Shown piece by piece: positions 33,570 through 43,503 of a stretch of 64,000 nucleotides of DNA (the stretch's first letter is position 1; the number at the start of each line of letters is the position of its first letter). Under the pieces are notes generated by a model, which worked only from the letters and a program-made list of their open reading frames with translations, had not been told where the DNA came from and made no database searches. Origin of the DNA: Rosellinia necatrix (lineage: Eukaryota; Ascomycota; Sordariomycetes; Xylariales; Xylariaceae); the NCBI GenBank assembly GCA_021209875.1, contig JAGYVD010000005.1, positions 744,001-808,000 of the forward strand, written 5' to 3'. The translations under genes and the position numbers were made by a program.

Positions 33570-36149
33570 TCAGACGCCGGGGAAGGTGAACCCCGGCAGG
33601 TCGGGCCAGTTCCCGATGCTGGCGGGGTCGCCGCCGATGCGGACCCAGACGGCATGGCTGGGCGTGGGGCCGTCGAGGACGAAGAGCTGGTACCAGGCGG
33701 GCGGGCTGACGCGGGCGTCCGGGGGCGCGGTGACGGTGCAGGCGCTGCCGGCGCAGGAGAAGGCGGGGAAGATGGTTCGCTGGCCCATGTTGTTGCCGTG
33801 GGTGGAGCCGACGGCGGCGACGAGCGAGACCCTGACGGCGCCGTCCAAGGCCGAGGTCAGCGTGAAGGGCACCGTCTGCCCGTACGCCCAGTCCCTGTCC
33901 GCGTCCCCGATCGCGAACGTCGGCCGGGCCGCGCCCGACAGGACGTAGTCGGGCGAGAAGTACTCGAGCCGGTACTCCTCCGGGTTGACCGGGTCCTGCG
34001 GGTCCGAGCCGGACACCAGCACGCGGCCGTCGCTCATGAGCACCGCCTCCGAGTGGTACAGGCGCGCGATGGTCGAGCTCGCCAGCTGCGTCATCCGCGA
34101 CCCCGCCGGCCGCGACGGGTCGTACAGCACCGCGCCCTTGTTGGGGCTCGTCGCCAGCCCGAAGCCCGCGCGCCCGTTGACCGCGCCGTTGAGGATCAGG
34201 TACCGCCCGTCGGGGAGGTTGACCATGCACGAGACGACTCGGGCCGAGGGCTGTAGAGAGAGAGAGAGAGAGAGAGTTAGTTGAAAGACCCTCGAGGGGA
34301 GGGTAGGGGAGGAGAGGGAGGGCATGGAGATCATATAGATGAGGGGTAATGAGAATATGAAAAGAGGTGTCTACTCACCATTCTCTCGACAACCCATTCA
34401 GAATCCGAAACATCCGGCTGCATGGAAATGCAGTTGTCCAGAGCGAAATTCGCGCCGTCAGTTGTGCCACCGCAGATCAAGACGGTCAGCGGGTCGGTAT
34501 AGGGGGCGGATTGGGGCAGGAGGCTCATGGTTCCCTGCAAGGGGTAGTTTCGCCCAGACTCTGGGTTGTTCACCGCACCCGGCATCTGCGGGAGCATTCT
34601 GATCGTGCTGAAGTCAGTTTGCGAGATGAGCCGTGCCTCATTGTACTGGGAGAAAAATATATCGCCTGATGGCAGAATGGCTAGGAAGGGGTACGAGTTG
34701 ATCTTCTCGACGTTTTGGAGGTAATCCAGATAGGTCGAGTTCGTGGCCCCAGCAGGCCTCGGTAGGATCTCGCAAGTCGGAACCATGGGACCATCCGCAC
34801 CGTCCTCGCCGCCCATGATCAGGATTGACCCGTTGCTGAGCGTCATGGCAGTCGGATACCAACGGGCATCGAAGAGTGCCAACGCGTTGACATTCTCTTC
34901 CCAATCATTGGTACCATTCGTCCCCAGGCCGAACTCGGGTGTGAAGAGTCGGACGCCGTATAGAGACTCGGCGGACCACCCGCCGATGTTTATCTGGCGC
35001 CCGGCTTTGTCGGGCAGCACCAAGGACGCGGAGCAGAAGACGTCGGTCTTGAGCTGGAGCTCGCGGAAGGCTGTGCCGTATTGTGGCGCAAGAGTAGGAT
35101 CAAATTCAAACGAGCCGCTACTGTTGTCGTAGACTTGCGTGCCATGCTTCTCCACGAAAACCACCTTGTCATTGATACCCACAACACTGATCAAGGGTAT
35201 GAGAGGGGCTGACATGATGAAATCATAGCTTCCCGCGGCGGTACCCTCAGCCTCTGACCATGTTGTCAGAGCCTCGCCAGTCCATTGGTAGTATGAGATC
35301 CTATTGCCACCGCCTAGCACAGAGTCAGCGATGATGTTTCTACGTCAACAAGGCACGCGCGAACAAACCGCAGAGGTGATGAGGGTCGCCGGGGCAAGCA
35401 ATGGTGCAGTCGGACTCCGCCGACTTGGTCACCGTTTTCGCATCGCCGCAGACTGGGCGCACACGTTAGTCCAGCCATGCTACGAAGAAGTAACCGAGAG
35501 TGTCGAAGCACTTACAGCATTGGTAGCCGTATTCGATACCGCCCGCATTATAACCAAATCGACTGCAGCCAGATATGCAAGCTTCGATCGTCGCGTTCTG
35601 CTGGTCCTCGCTCATAAATGGCAGGACGCGGTTGTCAATGGCATCGCTGTCATTGCGATTAGCTTGGCGTAAGAACACTGGGCCTCGAACGAGACCCCGG
35701 ACACTCTATACCTACACAACACACCCATAGTACTCCCAAGAGCCGGGAAGGTCCTCGGTTAACGCACTGGGAGGCTGGAAGACCACGAGAGTATCATTGG
35801 AGAAGACAGAAAGCCTGTTCCCGGCACCGCAATCCTGGGACGCATCGCCCGTGCAGGCCATGCTGCAATCTGCATCGTCCGTCGAGTTTGCGCCATTCCG
35901 GAGGAAATTGTCGCAGAAGCATTGGGCAGCATATTCCAATCCAGCCACACTGTATCCAGCGGCGATGCAGGTATCGACGCAAGATTCGATAGTGAGGTCT
36001 TGGCTATCTGGCTGCTGAAGCGTCAATGCTCGTCCACTGCTACCCTCGGTATAGCATCCCCTGTAAGCCCAGGAACCCGGGAGCTCGGGCAGGGATCCCC
36101 GTGGCGACAGAGCTAGGGCGGCAGCTGCCGCAGAACGAATGAAAGCCAT
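33570..36149 (-). CDS. WSC-domain copper radical oxidase (AA5_1, glyoxal oxidase-like)
   Basis: Five exons, 36149-35716, 35646-35516, 35452-35369, 35313-34379 and 34250-33570, give 754 residues in frame. A short hydrophobic N-terminus (about 1-16) suggests secretion. Two WSC carbohydrate-binding domains follow (about 26-118 and 136-225), each with WAYRGCY/WEYYGCV and paired cysteines. The remainder is a Kelch-type beta propeller plus C-terminal domain with all copper-site elements: DVFCSAS (Cys for the Cys-Tyr cross-link), RWYPTAM (Tyr), LYHSEA (Tyr-His) and [10 protein letters not shown] (His). It should oxidise a primary alcohol or aldehyde with O2, producing H2O2. WSC modules probably tether it to wall polysaccharide. 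Intron 4 (128 nt) ends in a (CT)11 tract before the CAG. Substrate is not readable from sequence. Confidence 0.93.
34255..34276. repeat. (AG)11 dinucleotide repeat inside an intron
   Basis: On the coding strand of the copper oxidase this is (CT)11 lying directly before the 3' splice site, so the microsatellite itself serves as the polypyrimidine tract. Length variation could affect splicing. Confidence 0.9.
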
Positions 36150-37174
36150 TGCTCGCAGGCAGGCAGGCGGCGGGAACGTCGAGATGGAGAGAACGACAAG
36201 AACTTGATGGGACAGCGACAGAAGAGGCCGTCGTCCATCGGTACAGCGCCCGGCCGGGTATTAAACCAAGTGCTCAGTCGTGAATTGATAACGGCTGACG
36301 TTCCGACCTTGCTCGGTAACCCCCATGCCAGCAGCCCATATCGTATCATTCAACTCGTATTGAGGATGACTCTAGCTGACCCTGAGATGTGACGGCCACT
36401 AAGCGACGGGGATTTTTGAATAGTGTATGCATGTAAGAGGGGGGAGGGGTGACGTTTTCATCACCCTCACCGTTTTCCCGATGTAACCCTGGGCATCAGC
36501 TGAAAAAAAAAACACCCTCAAAGATTTATGTCTCAAGGCGTCAGCCAACTCACTATATGTACATACTACTATGATTCGTGGAAACACGGTAACTAATTGA
36601 AACGGAATAGAAAAGGGGTATAAGAGGAGGAAAAAAAAAAAAGACATTCTTATTATAATTGAATGCCCCCGTCCTAATTCCCCCCGTCTTAATCGCGGAG
36701 GCCGAAGAGAACAGGTGCGCATACCGATCGATCAAACACGTCGTTAGCGGTCAATACTAACTAAACTATGATGCTAGAACCGGATACCGTTACCCAAAAA
36801 AGTGGACGACAGAGCTGAAAAGCTCTATGCGCGCGGCGCTTTCCGCCTTTCATGCAATGGAAATGAAGCCGGGAGGGTCGAAGGAGGCTCAGGGCAAATC
36901 CATCGGCCGTACTTCAACCCGAACCGAACCTATCTAAATCGCGCCAGCAGCTTTGCGCGGGAGCGAGGACGTTCATTTCCGGCGCCTCAGGCGATTCAGA
37001 CCACGATATGAGGAACAGACTCCCCGAGATCCGTCATCCGTTTATATTGGCTTTGCCCATTTTCGACAACCTCCGCCTCTGGCAACATCGCTAAGTCGAC
37101 CGCGGAGGTTACGTAACCCGGTCAACAGCACTCTCGGCCCACGGGTGCCCACGGGTGCCCGCAATCGGTTCAAC
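36150..37174. other. divergent spacer, copper oxidase / HET gene
   Basis: Holds the promoters of the two divergent genes. A-runs occur at about 36501-36511 and 36632-36644. No additional gene is supported. The frame of the HET gene stays open upstream to about 36953 but without an ATG. Confidence 0.5.
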
Positions 37175-39640
37175 ATGGCCGCAGCTCTTCTCTGTAGCCG
37201 ATGCATGCAGCTTCCATTTCGGGACCTGTTCTGGACCTCTTCGTATGGCGGAGCCATTGGGGCCGTCACCCAAGGGCATTCCGGTCCGTACTATCAAGGC
37301 GTTCAATGCTTTGCCAGCTTTAGCGAGTTCTGGAATGAAGATAAGTGCGCCTTCTGTGCGTTTCTCAGGAATGTCTTCCAGACTTTTTACACTGTGGAGG
37401 TTCTCGAGGAGCTGGTTTGCCACGGCGATGAAGCGGGCTTGTATCTATTCCAAGACCCTTTGGATGTGGGCCTAGACCGTCTTGCCGAGGTTGAACTTGA
37501 CATTCCATTGTCTCTGTTCGTCATCGTCGCCAGAGGGTTCCAAGGGAAACACCCACCGGTGTGGAGTCAAAACCTGCCAACGTCGGACACAACGCTCGCA
37601 CCGCAACTCATAGCACTGCGCGACAATGCCAGCAGCGCAGTCGCTCCGTTCCCCCAGTTTGGCAGGGAAGTTGAGGTAGATAAAATTGACTGGTCAGTCG
37701 TCCAGGGGTGGATATCCTGCTGTTTAGAACATTCAAGCGAGGGTATTATGTCCTACAACGATAACACCGGCAAGCTACGCTTGCGTGTCGTTGATGTAAT
37801 CGACGGTTGTGTGGTCGAACTTCCCCACAGAGCACAATATGTAGCCCTGAGCTATGTCTGGGGCAGCGATCAGCACGTGAAACTACGGACAGACAATTTG
37901 CCGCAGCTTTCATCTCCGGGCTACTTACAATCTCCTTCCGGTCGGCCCTCGAAGACAATCGTAGATGCTACTCAAGTTGTCAGATCTCTGGGCTACCGAT
38001 ACCTTTGGGTCGATGCTTTATGCATCATTCAAGACGATTTTACAAATCTTGAACAAAATATCATGCAAATGGATTCAGTATACTCTCAGGCGCTTTTCAC
38101 GATAGCAGCTACAGCGGGGGTGGGCGCGAACCACGGCCTCCCCGGAGTTTCTCCTGAAGCGCCCAGGACACAAAAACAACACCGCATAACGGTCGATGGT
38201 TTGAAAATAGCCAATCGGCTCCAGAGTGATATTAATAGCACTTGGTGGAACACCAGGGGATGGACATATCAGGAGAGGGTGCTCCCTAGCCGGATTCTCT
38301 TCTTTTCGGACGTGCAAATTGAATACCGTTGCGAGGGCGACTGTAACTTCCAGGAACAATTCCACAATGCCTACTGTCAGGCATCCTTCTCGTTTTTTGA
38401 CAGTATATCTCATTTTGACTTTGCCGATACTAATCTGTTTACATTGTATGCCAAGGCTGTAACAGAGTATACGAGAAGATCTATAACAGATCCAATGGAT
38501 AGATTAAAAGCATTTCAGGGAATATTGGGGAGATTAAAAGCGCCATTCCAGGCGCCGTTTTTGTTTGGCTTACCGCTATTGCTGTTTGATGCTGGGCTTC
38601 TTTGGTACCCGGCTGGCTCTTTAACCCGAATCGACGAAACGTTTCCAAGCTGGTCGTGGGCGGGCTGGAATGGCCCCGTGCAGTGGCACAGGAATGGTGA
38701 CGAGGATTTGGTCAACTTCTGCGAATCTACTGTTAGCATCTGTACCATCCGTTACGGGAAACCCCCCCTCCGCCTTTGTGTCGACGTTACTCCTAATTCC
38801 GACGAACCTTTAAGCCCTATCTGGGAACGGCATTTCGATGCTGAGACAAACGAGATTTACTATACATCTCAGACGCCGTTCTACAAAGGGTATCGCTATC
38901 CTCGCCCACTAGACTCTGCTCCCGCAGTATTATATCACAATATTACCGATTCAAAATCTGTCGTTCTTGAGATCCAGGGGGAAATTGCCGTTTTGCGGCT
39001 TACTGGGCAGCACTATGGGCCAACAATAGAAACGACATGCAACCTCGGGGTCCACGAAATATGTACCCTGGTAGTGCTCGACGACAGTAATCGTGTGACT
39101 GGGACGGTTGCCGTTGAAGGCAGATTAGTACCACAGCTGCAAGGCCGTACGCATCGATTTTTAGGTCTGTCCCGGTCGACGTACATTAGGGCTGGCCTCG
39201 ATGAAGAGACTGATGTGGAGTATATTGAGCCGACATGGGACCGGGAGACGAAAAGATTCCGTCCCTGGGATAGCCTTTACGCAGGACCCAAGAGAAGCGA
39301 AGGAGACAGAGTATTTGGAGACTACAGAAGACCTCTAGAGAACTGGATAGCCGAAGAATGCTCCGGCCCCGGCGATACTGTGAAATCTCCGCCGTTCCCC
39401 AAAAGCCCGGAATATGGAGAGCGATTACAGCAGTACTTTTCGTTCGGGGAGTCCAATTGGGAAACAAATGAAGACCATTTTGACAAAAAAGAATTTAGTG
39501 ATAGAACGCCATGGCCAAGGGTCAATGTTCTTCTACTATCTCAAGAAACGGACGGCCTTGTTGAAAGGATTGGCTGTGGGGAGATCCACGTCGATGCGTT
39601 CATGCCGATTGCGAAGGTTTCAACTGTTTTTCTTAGGTAG
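37175..39640 (+). CDS. heterokaryon incompatibility (HET) domain protein
   Basis: Single-exon protein of 821 residues, no stop in frame. After a Cys-bearing N-terminus (LCSRCMQLPF, CAFCAFLR) the HET domain spans roughly 215-370: YVALSYVWG about 222, YLWVDALCIIQDD about 276, and the family C-terminal landmark TRGWTYQERVL about 359. The C-terminal part has the usual SWSWAGWNG and ends with a segment of the VERIGCGEIHVDAF kind typical of full-length members. HET proteins mediate programmed cell death on non-self recognition in filamentous fungi; the partner is unknown. The start is the first in-frame ATG. This copy looks intact, in contrast to the broken WW-HET gene at 14.7-16.1 kb, to which it is only distantly similar. 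Confidence 0.93.
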   Translation: MAAALLCSRCMQLPFRDLFWTSSYGGAIGAVTQGHSGPYYQGVQCFASFSEFWNEDKCAFCAFLRNVFQTFYTVEVLEELVCHGDEAGLYLFQDPLDVGLDRLAEVELDIPLSLFVIVARGFQGKHPPVWSQNLPTSDTTLAPQLIALRDNASSAVAPFPQFGREVEVDKIDWSVVQGWISCCLEHSSEGIMSYNDNTGKLRLRVVDVIDGCVVELPHRAQYVALSYVWGSDQHVKLRTDNLPQLSSPGYLQSPSGRPSKTIVDATQVVRSLGYRYLWVDALCIIQDDFTNLEQNIMQMDSVYSQALFTIAATAGVGANHGLPGVSPEAPRTQKQHRITVDGLKIANRLQSDINSTWWNTRGWTYQERVLPSRILFFSDVQIEYRCEGDCNFQEQFHNAYCQASFSFFDSISHFDFADTNLFTLYAKAVTEYTRRSITDPMDRLKAFQGILGRLKAPFQAPFLFGLPLLLFDAGLLWYPAGSLTRIDETFPSWSWAGWNGPVQWHRNGDEDLVNFCESTVSICTIRYGKPPLRLCVDVTPNSDEPLSPIWERHFDAETNEIYYTSQTPFYKGYRYPRPLDSAPAVLYHNITDSKSVVLEIQGEIAVLRLTGQHYGPTIETTCNLGVHEICTLVVLDDSNRVTGTVAVEGRLVPQLQGRTHRFLGLSRSTYIRAGLDEETDVEYIEPTWDRETKRFRPWDSLYAGPKRSEGDRVFGDYRRPLENWIAEECSGPGDTVKSPPFPKSPEYGERLQQYFSFGESNWETNEDHFDKKEFSDRTPWPRVNVLLLSQETDGLVERIGCGEIHVDAFMPIAKVSTVFLR

Positions 39641-40593
39641 GTTTGTTAATACTTACCGAATTATTTTCAAGACACAAAAGGGCGGCAAGGTAGTTTAATC
39701 TGGTCAGCTTTCCCTAAAGAAGAAACCTCATTTCTAGAACTCTGTACAACCAACTAGCTAACGAGATTTGCCGCTAAGTTACATATAAATTCGAAAATAA
39801 ACCTTGCTGATCGTATATTGTCACGGAGTAGTTCACACATATATCAACATAACTAAAAAGGTGGAACGGTTCCGTTTTGCCTTCACATATATAATTAACG
39901 ATTCAAACAGTTACAACATATTGCAAGCTGTCAAAGACTATATATAGGCTAAATTAATTGTATGACCAGTACGTAGGAGGTGAGAATGATACCCCGAGAT
40001 AGTTTATCAATTGACAACTGTGTTCCCACGAATACCACCGACAGAACCAATGTTCTCTCTTGAAAAAACTTCGAGTTGTTTAGAATGTTCTCTGTTTAAA
40101 GTTTCTATCAGTATTTTAGATTCATTGTTGAGTTTCCTGTGTATATTAAACATTAAAGGGGGGTGGTCGTTTTCTTCCTTTAAATGAAAAACCCCTGACC
40201 ATGAAAAATACAGACATGGCAATCCCGCAGGATGCAAGGGTATGCTCACAGTGATAGAGGCCAAACGCGAAAGCACGTGATCAAGCAATGAGGTCCACCT
40301 ACAATGCAGATGAGTAGAGATCCCTGGCTCGGGTTCCAGAATCGTCCAGAATAGGCCTATGCTCCATCAACCAAATCGAAACACAGTGTCGAAGAAAACC
40401 CTTATCCGACCCGAATGTGCAGCGACGAAGTTGGATTCCAGGTAGCGTACTATCTACTGTAGGAAGTTTATGATAAACCGCTGTTGCAATTCTACTCTCA
40501 ACAACTTGAACTCATACGTTGTCTTCTACACTCTGAACCGCCAGAATCTCAGCGGGGCGCCGGAATTCACCGCACAATAGCCAGGGCTAGTAA
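39641..40593. other. intergenic region, nothing recognised
   Basis: AT-rich 3' side of the HET gene and promoter of the next gene. A minus-strand frame at 40007-40288 shows no domain. Confidence 0.5.
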
Positions 40594-41343
40594 ATGATGA
40601 AATCGGGTTGTAGATTCCAATCGACGGTCTACACAGCTATTTTTCGCAACAAGCACCGGAGTGAGCATCTCGCCAGATCACTCTCATATCGCGCCCAAAA
40701 TCTGGCTCGCTCAACAACAATCCAAAGTCATCATTCATTAGCGCACCGAGCAAATCCCCTATCCCCAAGCCCCCTTCCCTCAGCGCGTCTCTCATACTCC
40801 TCGACAAACTCATCATCCTCAAATACACAGGCGCCGTCCCCAGCCATGGACAGCTCAGACACCAAACCAGAAGCCGCCAAGGCAGCACAGTCCGGGCCTC
40901 AATCAGTCTCGGACCCGACACCGCTCCCGGCCCTGCCAGCCGTTGCTGACGGCGCGTCGACGACGCTCGAGGTCAACGGCGCGGCGCTGCGTCTAGACCA
41001 TTTAGGGCCGCTCGTAGTAAACGAGAACGGCACGATGAGTCGCATCGCGAACTGGGAAAAGATGGCGGATATCGAGCGAGAAAACACGCTACGCATATGT
41101 AGGTCGTTTGTCCCATTTGTTGTTCTCTTTTTGTCTTCACCCCCTTCCCCCTTTCTGTGGCCGCCGCCGTTATGAGCCTTTTCTCTCGTCTGCTCCTTCG
41201 CGACTCAATTCTTTAGCATCATGTAACGACCCTGACTGACTGTAGACACAGTGGGAAGACGAAACCAGATGCGGCTTGCCAAGTTGCGTGCGGCGGCAAA
41301 GCCTGAATCCAGTAGCTCCGAAAAAGGGGAGCGAGAGAGTTGA
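40594..41343 (+). CDS. conserved fungal protein with mitochondrial-type presequence
   Basis: Exons 40594-41098 and 41252-41343 (153-nt intron, GTAGGT to ACACAG) give 198 residues. The first 70 residues are rich in Arg, Ser, Leu and His and nearly free of acidic residues, as in a mitochondrial targeting sequence. The middle is Ala/Pro-rich. The conserved part is at the C-terminus: LGPLVVNENGTMSRIANW, then MADIERENTLRIL joined across the splice to GRRNQMRLAKLR, a pattern I associate with small uncharacterised fungal proteins. A second ATG at 40846 (MDSSDTK) would remove the presequence and could yield a cytosolic form. Function is unknown. Confidence 0.82.
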
Positions 41344-41856
41344 GGATGTGCCTAGCTGAATAGCAAGCAACGGAGGACGAGGATGTGATAGTATGCCGAT
41401 AGTATGTTGCTCCTCAGCCTCACTATCATAAATACCCTATATAGCCTGCAGTACTTATCGAAGCCTAGATTGGAGGTGGCAATCATATGTGTGCGTAACA
41501 AAATCCCATAACTCAGCTTGTTATAAAGAAAAAGTAGACAGGCTGATAATCGACTGAGAAGATCGGAATACAGATCGGAACACACAAACATGCGTTTCAA
41601 CCAAACGCGGCGAATTGTTAGATAGTATGATAGTGTCGTAGGCAGAACATTGCTGCCAGGAGTGGTATATATACGTAAGCAAAGGGCTGATAAAAAAGAA
41701 GCCCCCAAAAAGTTATGTATGTTGTTCATCGATGCCACCCGCCACCGCCCCCTGCTCCCAATGGGTATGCTTTGGTAGTTACCCGGATGTTTACCCCCCG
41801 TTCAACGCCGGTCCTGTAATACAATCATGCGCGCGTTCCCGATGTGTTGACATTCA

Positions 41857-43503
41857 TCAAGGTGATTCTGGCTTGGCTTGTGATACTGATTTCCTCGTGG
41901 ACTCGGGCTTTTGCCTCTCGAGTAATGTCGACACCGCTGAGTCATTGCCGCCATTCTTTTCCATGACGAGCTCTCGTAACCATTTGTTCTCCGTCTCTAG
42001 CGATGAAATACGACTCTCGAGGGCGCCGACCTTGTCGCTGAGCTCCTTTTCGCGTTTCTCGAGCGCCTGCTCACGAGCCTTCTTCTTCACGCGGAAGCGG
42101 GCACTGGCGGCTGTGTTGCGCCTCCGCTTGTCCTCCTCGGCGGCTAATCTCGACTGCTCCTCGAAGGAAATTTGACGTCGTCGCGGGGGGGCCTCGGCAG
42201 GTATCTTATCGCCGGGATGCATTGATGATCCGTAAGACCCCTGGGCTCCGCTGGACGGGTAGGTGGGGGATGGCTGAATGGGCGCCAGAGAGCCCAAGTT
42301 GTCGGAGAAACCGTTGACGTTTGGCGTCGGGTAATTGTGGAAATCGAAGCCATTAAAGTCGCCTGAAGTCATGACGTGATGTTAGACCGCCGTGACACAG
42401 CTAATACATGGGCAACATGAGGCGGGCGACGCGGGGCGTGGAACTGAGGTGCTTGGCACCATGAATGACAACTTCCAAGAGAAGAGAGACCAAAAAGTTT
42501 AAATTGAGTGCCATAGTTATCAACCGCCAACAAGCTCGAACGCGAGAGCACCGCATTGCATATGGCCGGTGACCTTCCCCTACGATCACCTCAAGATCAC
42601 GGGGAATTGCACCATCGGGCAGATTGCGCCATCGCATGCTATTCTGTCGAGCGAATGAACCTTCAGCGCTTGCCAGGGTCCGACCCCCACGTCTGACCCA
42701 GTGGGCCAATCAACGCCCAGAGAGGCGGGGGGTAGCAGTGGAGCGGGCGGGTCCCGGACACTGGAAGTGCCAGAGTTGGCGAAGGAGCTCCAGCACACCT
42801 TGGTGCAAGATGTCGTCTTCTGCGCACTACCACGATGTCCGGCGCGCGGAATGCACCGTCACTCCACTCGGGGCATGGGAGAAAAGCCATCGCAACCAAG
42901 CAGAAGGGTCCCGGGTGCAGGGAGCTGCAGAGGGCGAAGGTCTACAGCAAATAGGAGATCGGTTGCTATTCCGCAAGTGCATGTGGTGTAGATTTGCATA
43001 TCGCACTCTGAACTACAGAGGCTCCGTGCTGACTGTTGCGCGTGTGCGGGGGGGTAAGGATAAGGGAGTCAGAGCATGGGCATAGCGGGGAGGCAGAGTA
43101 GCAGCACCAAGCCCACTGCGGCGTTGGCCGTCGCGACGAAGACAAAGATGCATCAGACAACAAGGGAGGCAATTTTCCAGCAAGACAATGTAGGGTGTCG
43201 ACAAAGACACAGACTAGACTCACCAGGTAAATTGAATTCAAAATTCGTGAGGTCGCCGCCGATCGCCTCCGGGGTGACACGCTCCGTCGTCGGCGATGTG
43301 GTGGTTGAGGTTTCGTGTGCGCTCCCGTGAGGGGTCCCTGAATCCCAGTCTATGAAATTGGTATTGGTAAACATGGCCAACTCATCGTCGAGGCTCGGTA
43401 GGTTGTCGTCTGGTTGTGGTGCAGGCTCGGGCACTCTGTTGAGGTCCTGCAGCAGCTGCGACACATTGAGGGGGTTACCCCGACGCCCATTGAAGCCAGA
43501 CAT
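41857..43503 (-). CDS. cys-3: bZIP transcription factor, CYS3/MetR type
   Basis: Exons 43503-43224 and 42362-41857 give 261 residues; the 861-nt intron has GTGAGT and CTTCAG borders with TCTAAC 20 nt before the end, and the join is in frame. The start MSGFNGRRG is characteristic of the CYS3/MetR group. The C-terminal half carries the basic region (about 172-190, KRRRNTAASARFRVKKK) and a leucine zipper to about residue 230. In Neurospora CYS3 and Aspergillus MetR activate sulfate permease, PAPS reductase and related genes when sulfur is low. The assignment to this group rather than another short bZIP rests on the N-terminus and basic region. The second exon begins next to its own ATG (42372), so a shorter form starting inside the intron is possible. 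Confidence 0.85.

Noticed and set aside
33507..34256. Long plus-strand Arg/Ala/Gly-rich frame opposite the copper oxidase
   Set aside because: It is the antisense shadow of a GC-rich conserved exon whose sense frame has clear AA5 motifs.
31008..36149. Possible secondary-metabolite cluster around the P450
   Set aside because: No polyketide synthase, NRPS, terpene cyclase, transporter or cluster regulator is adjacent.
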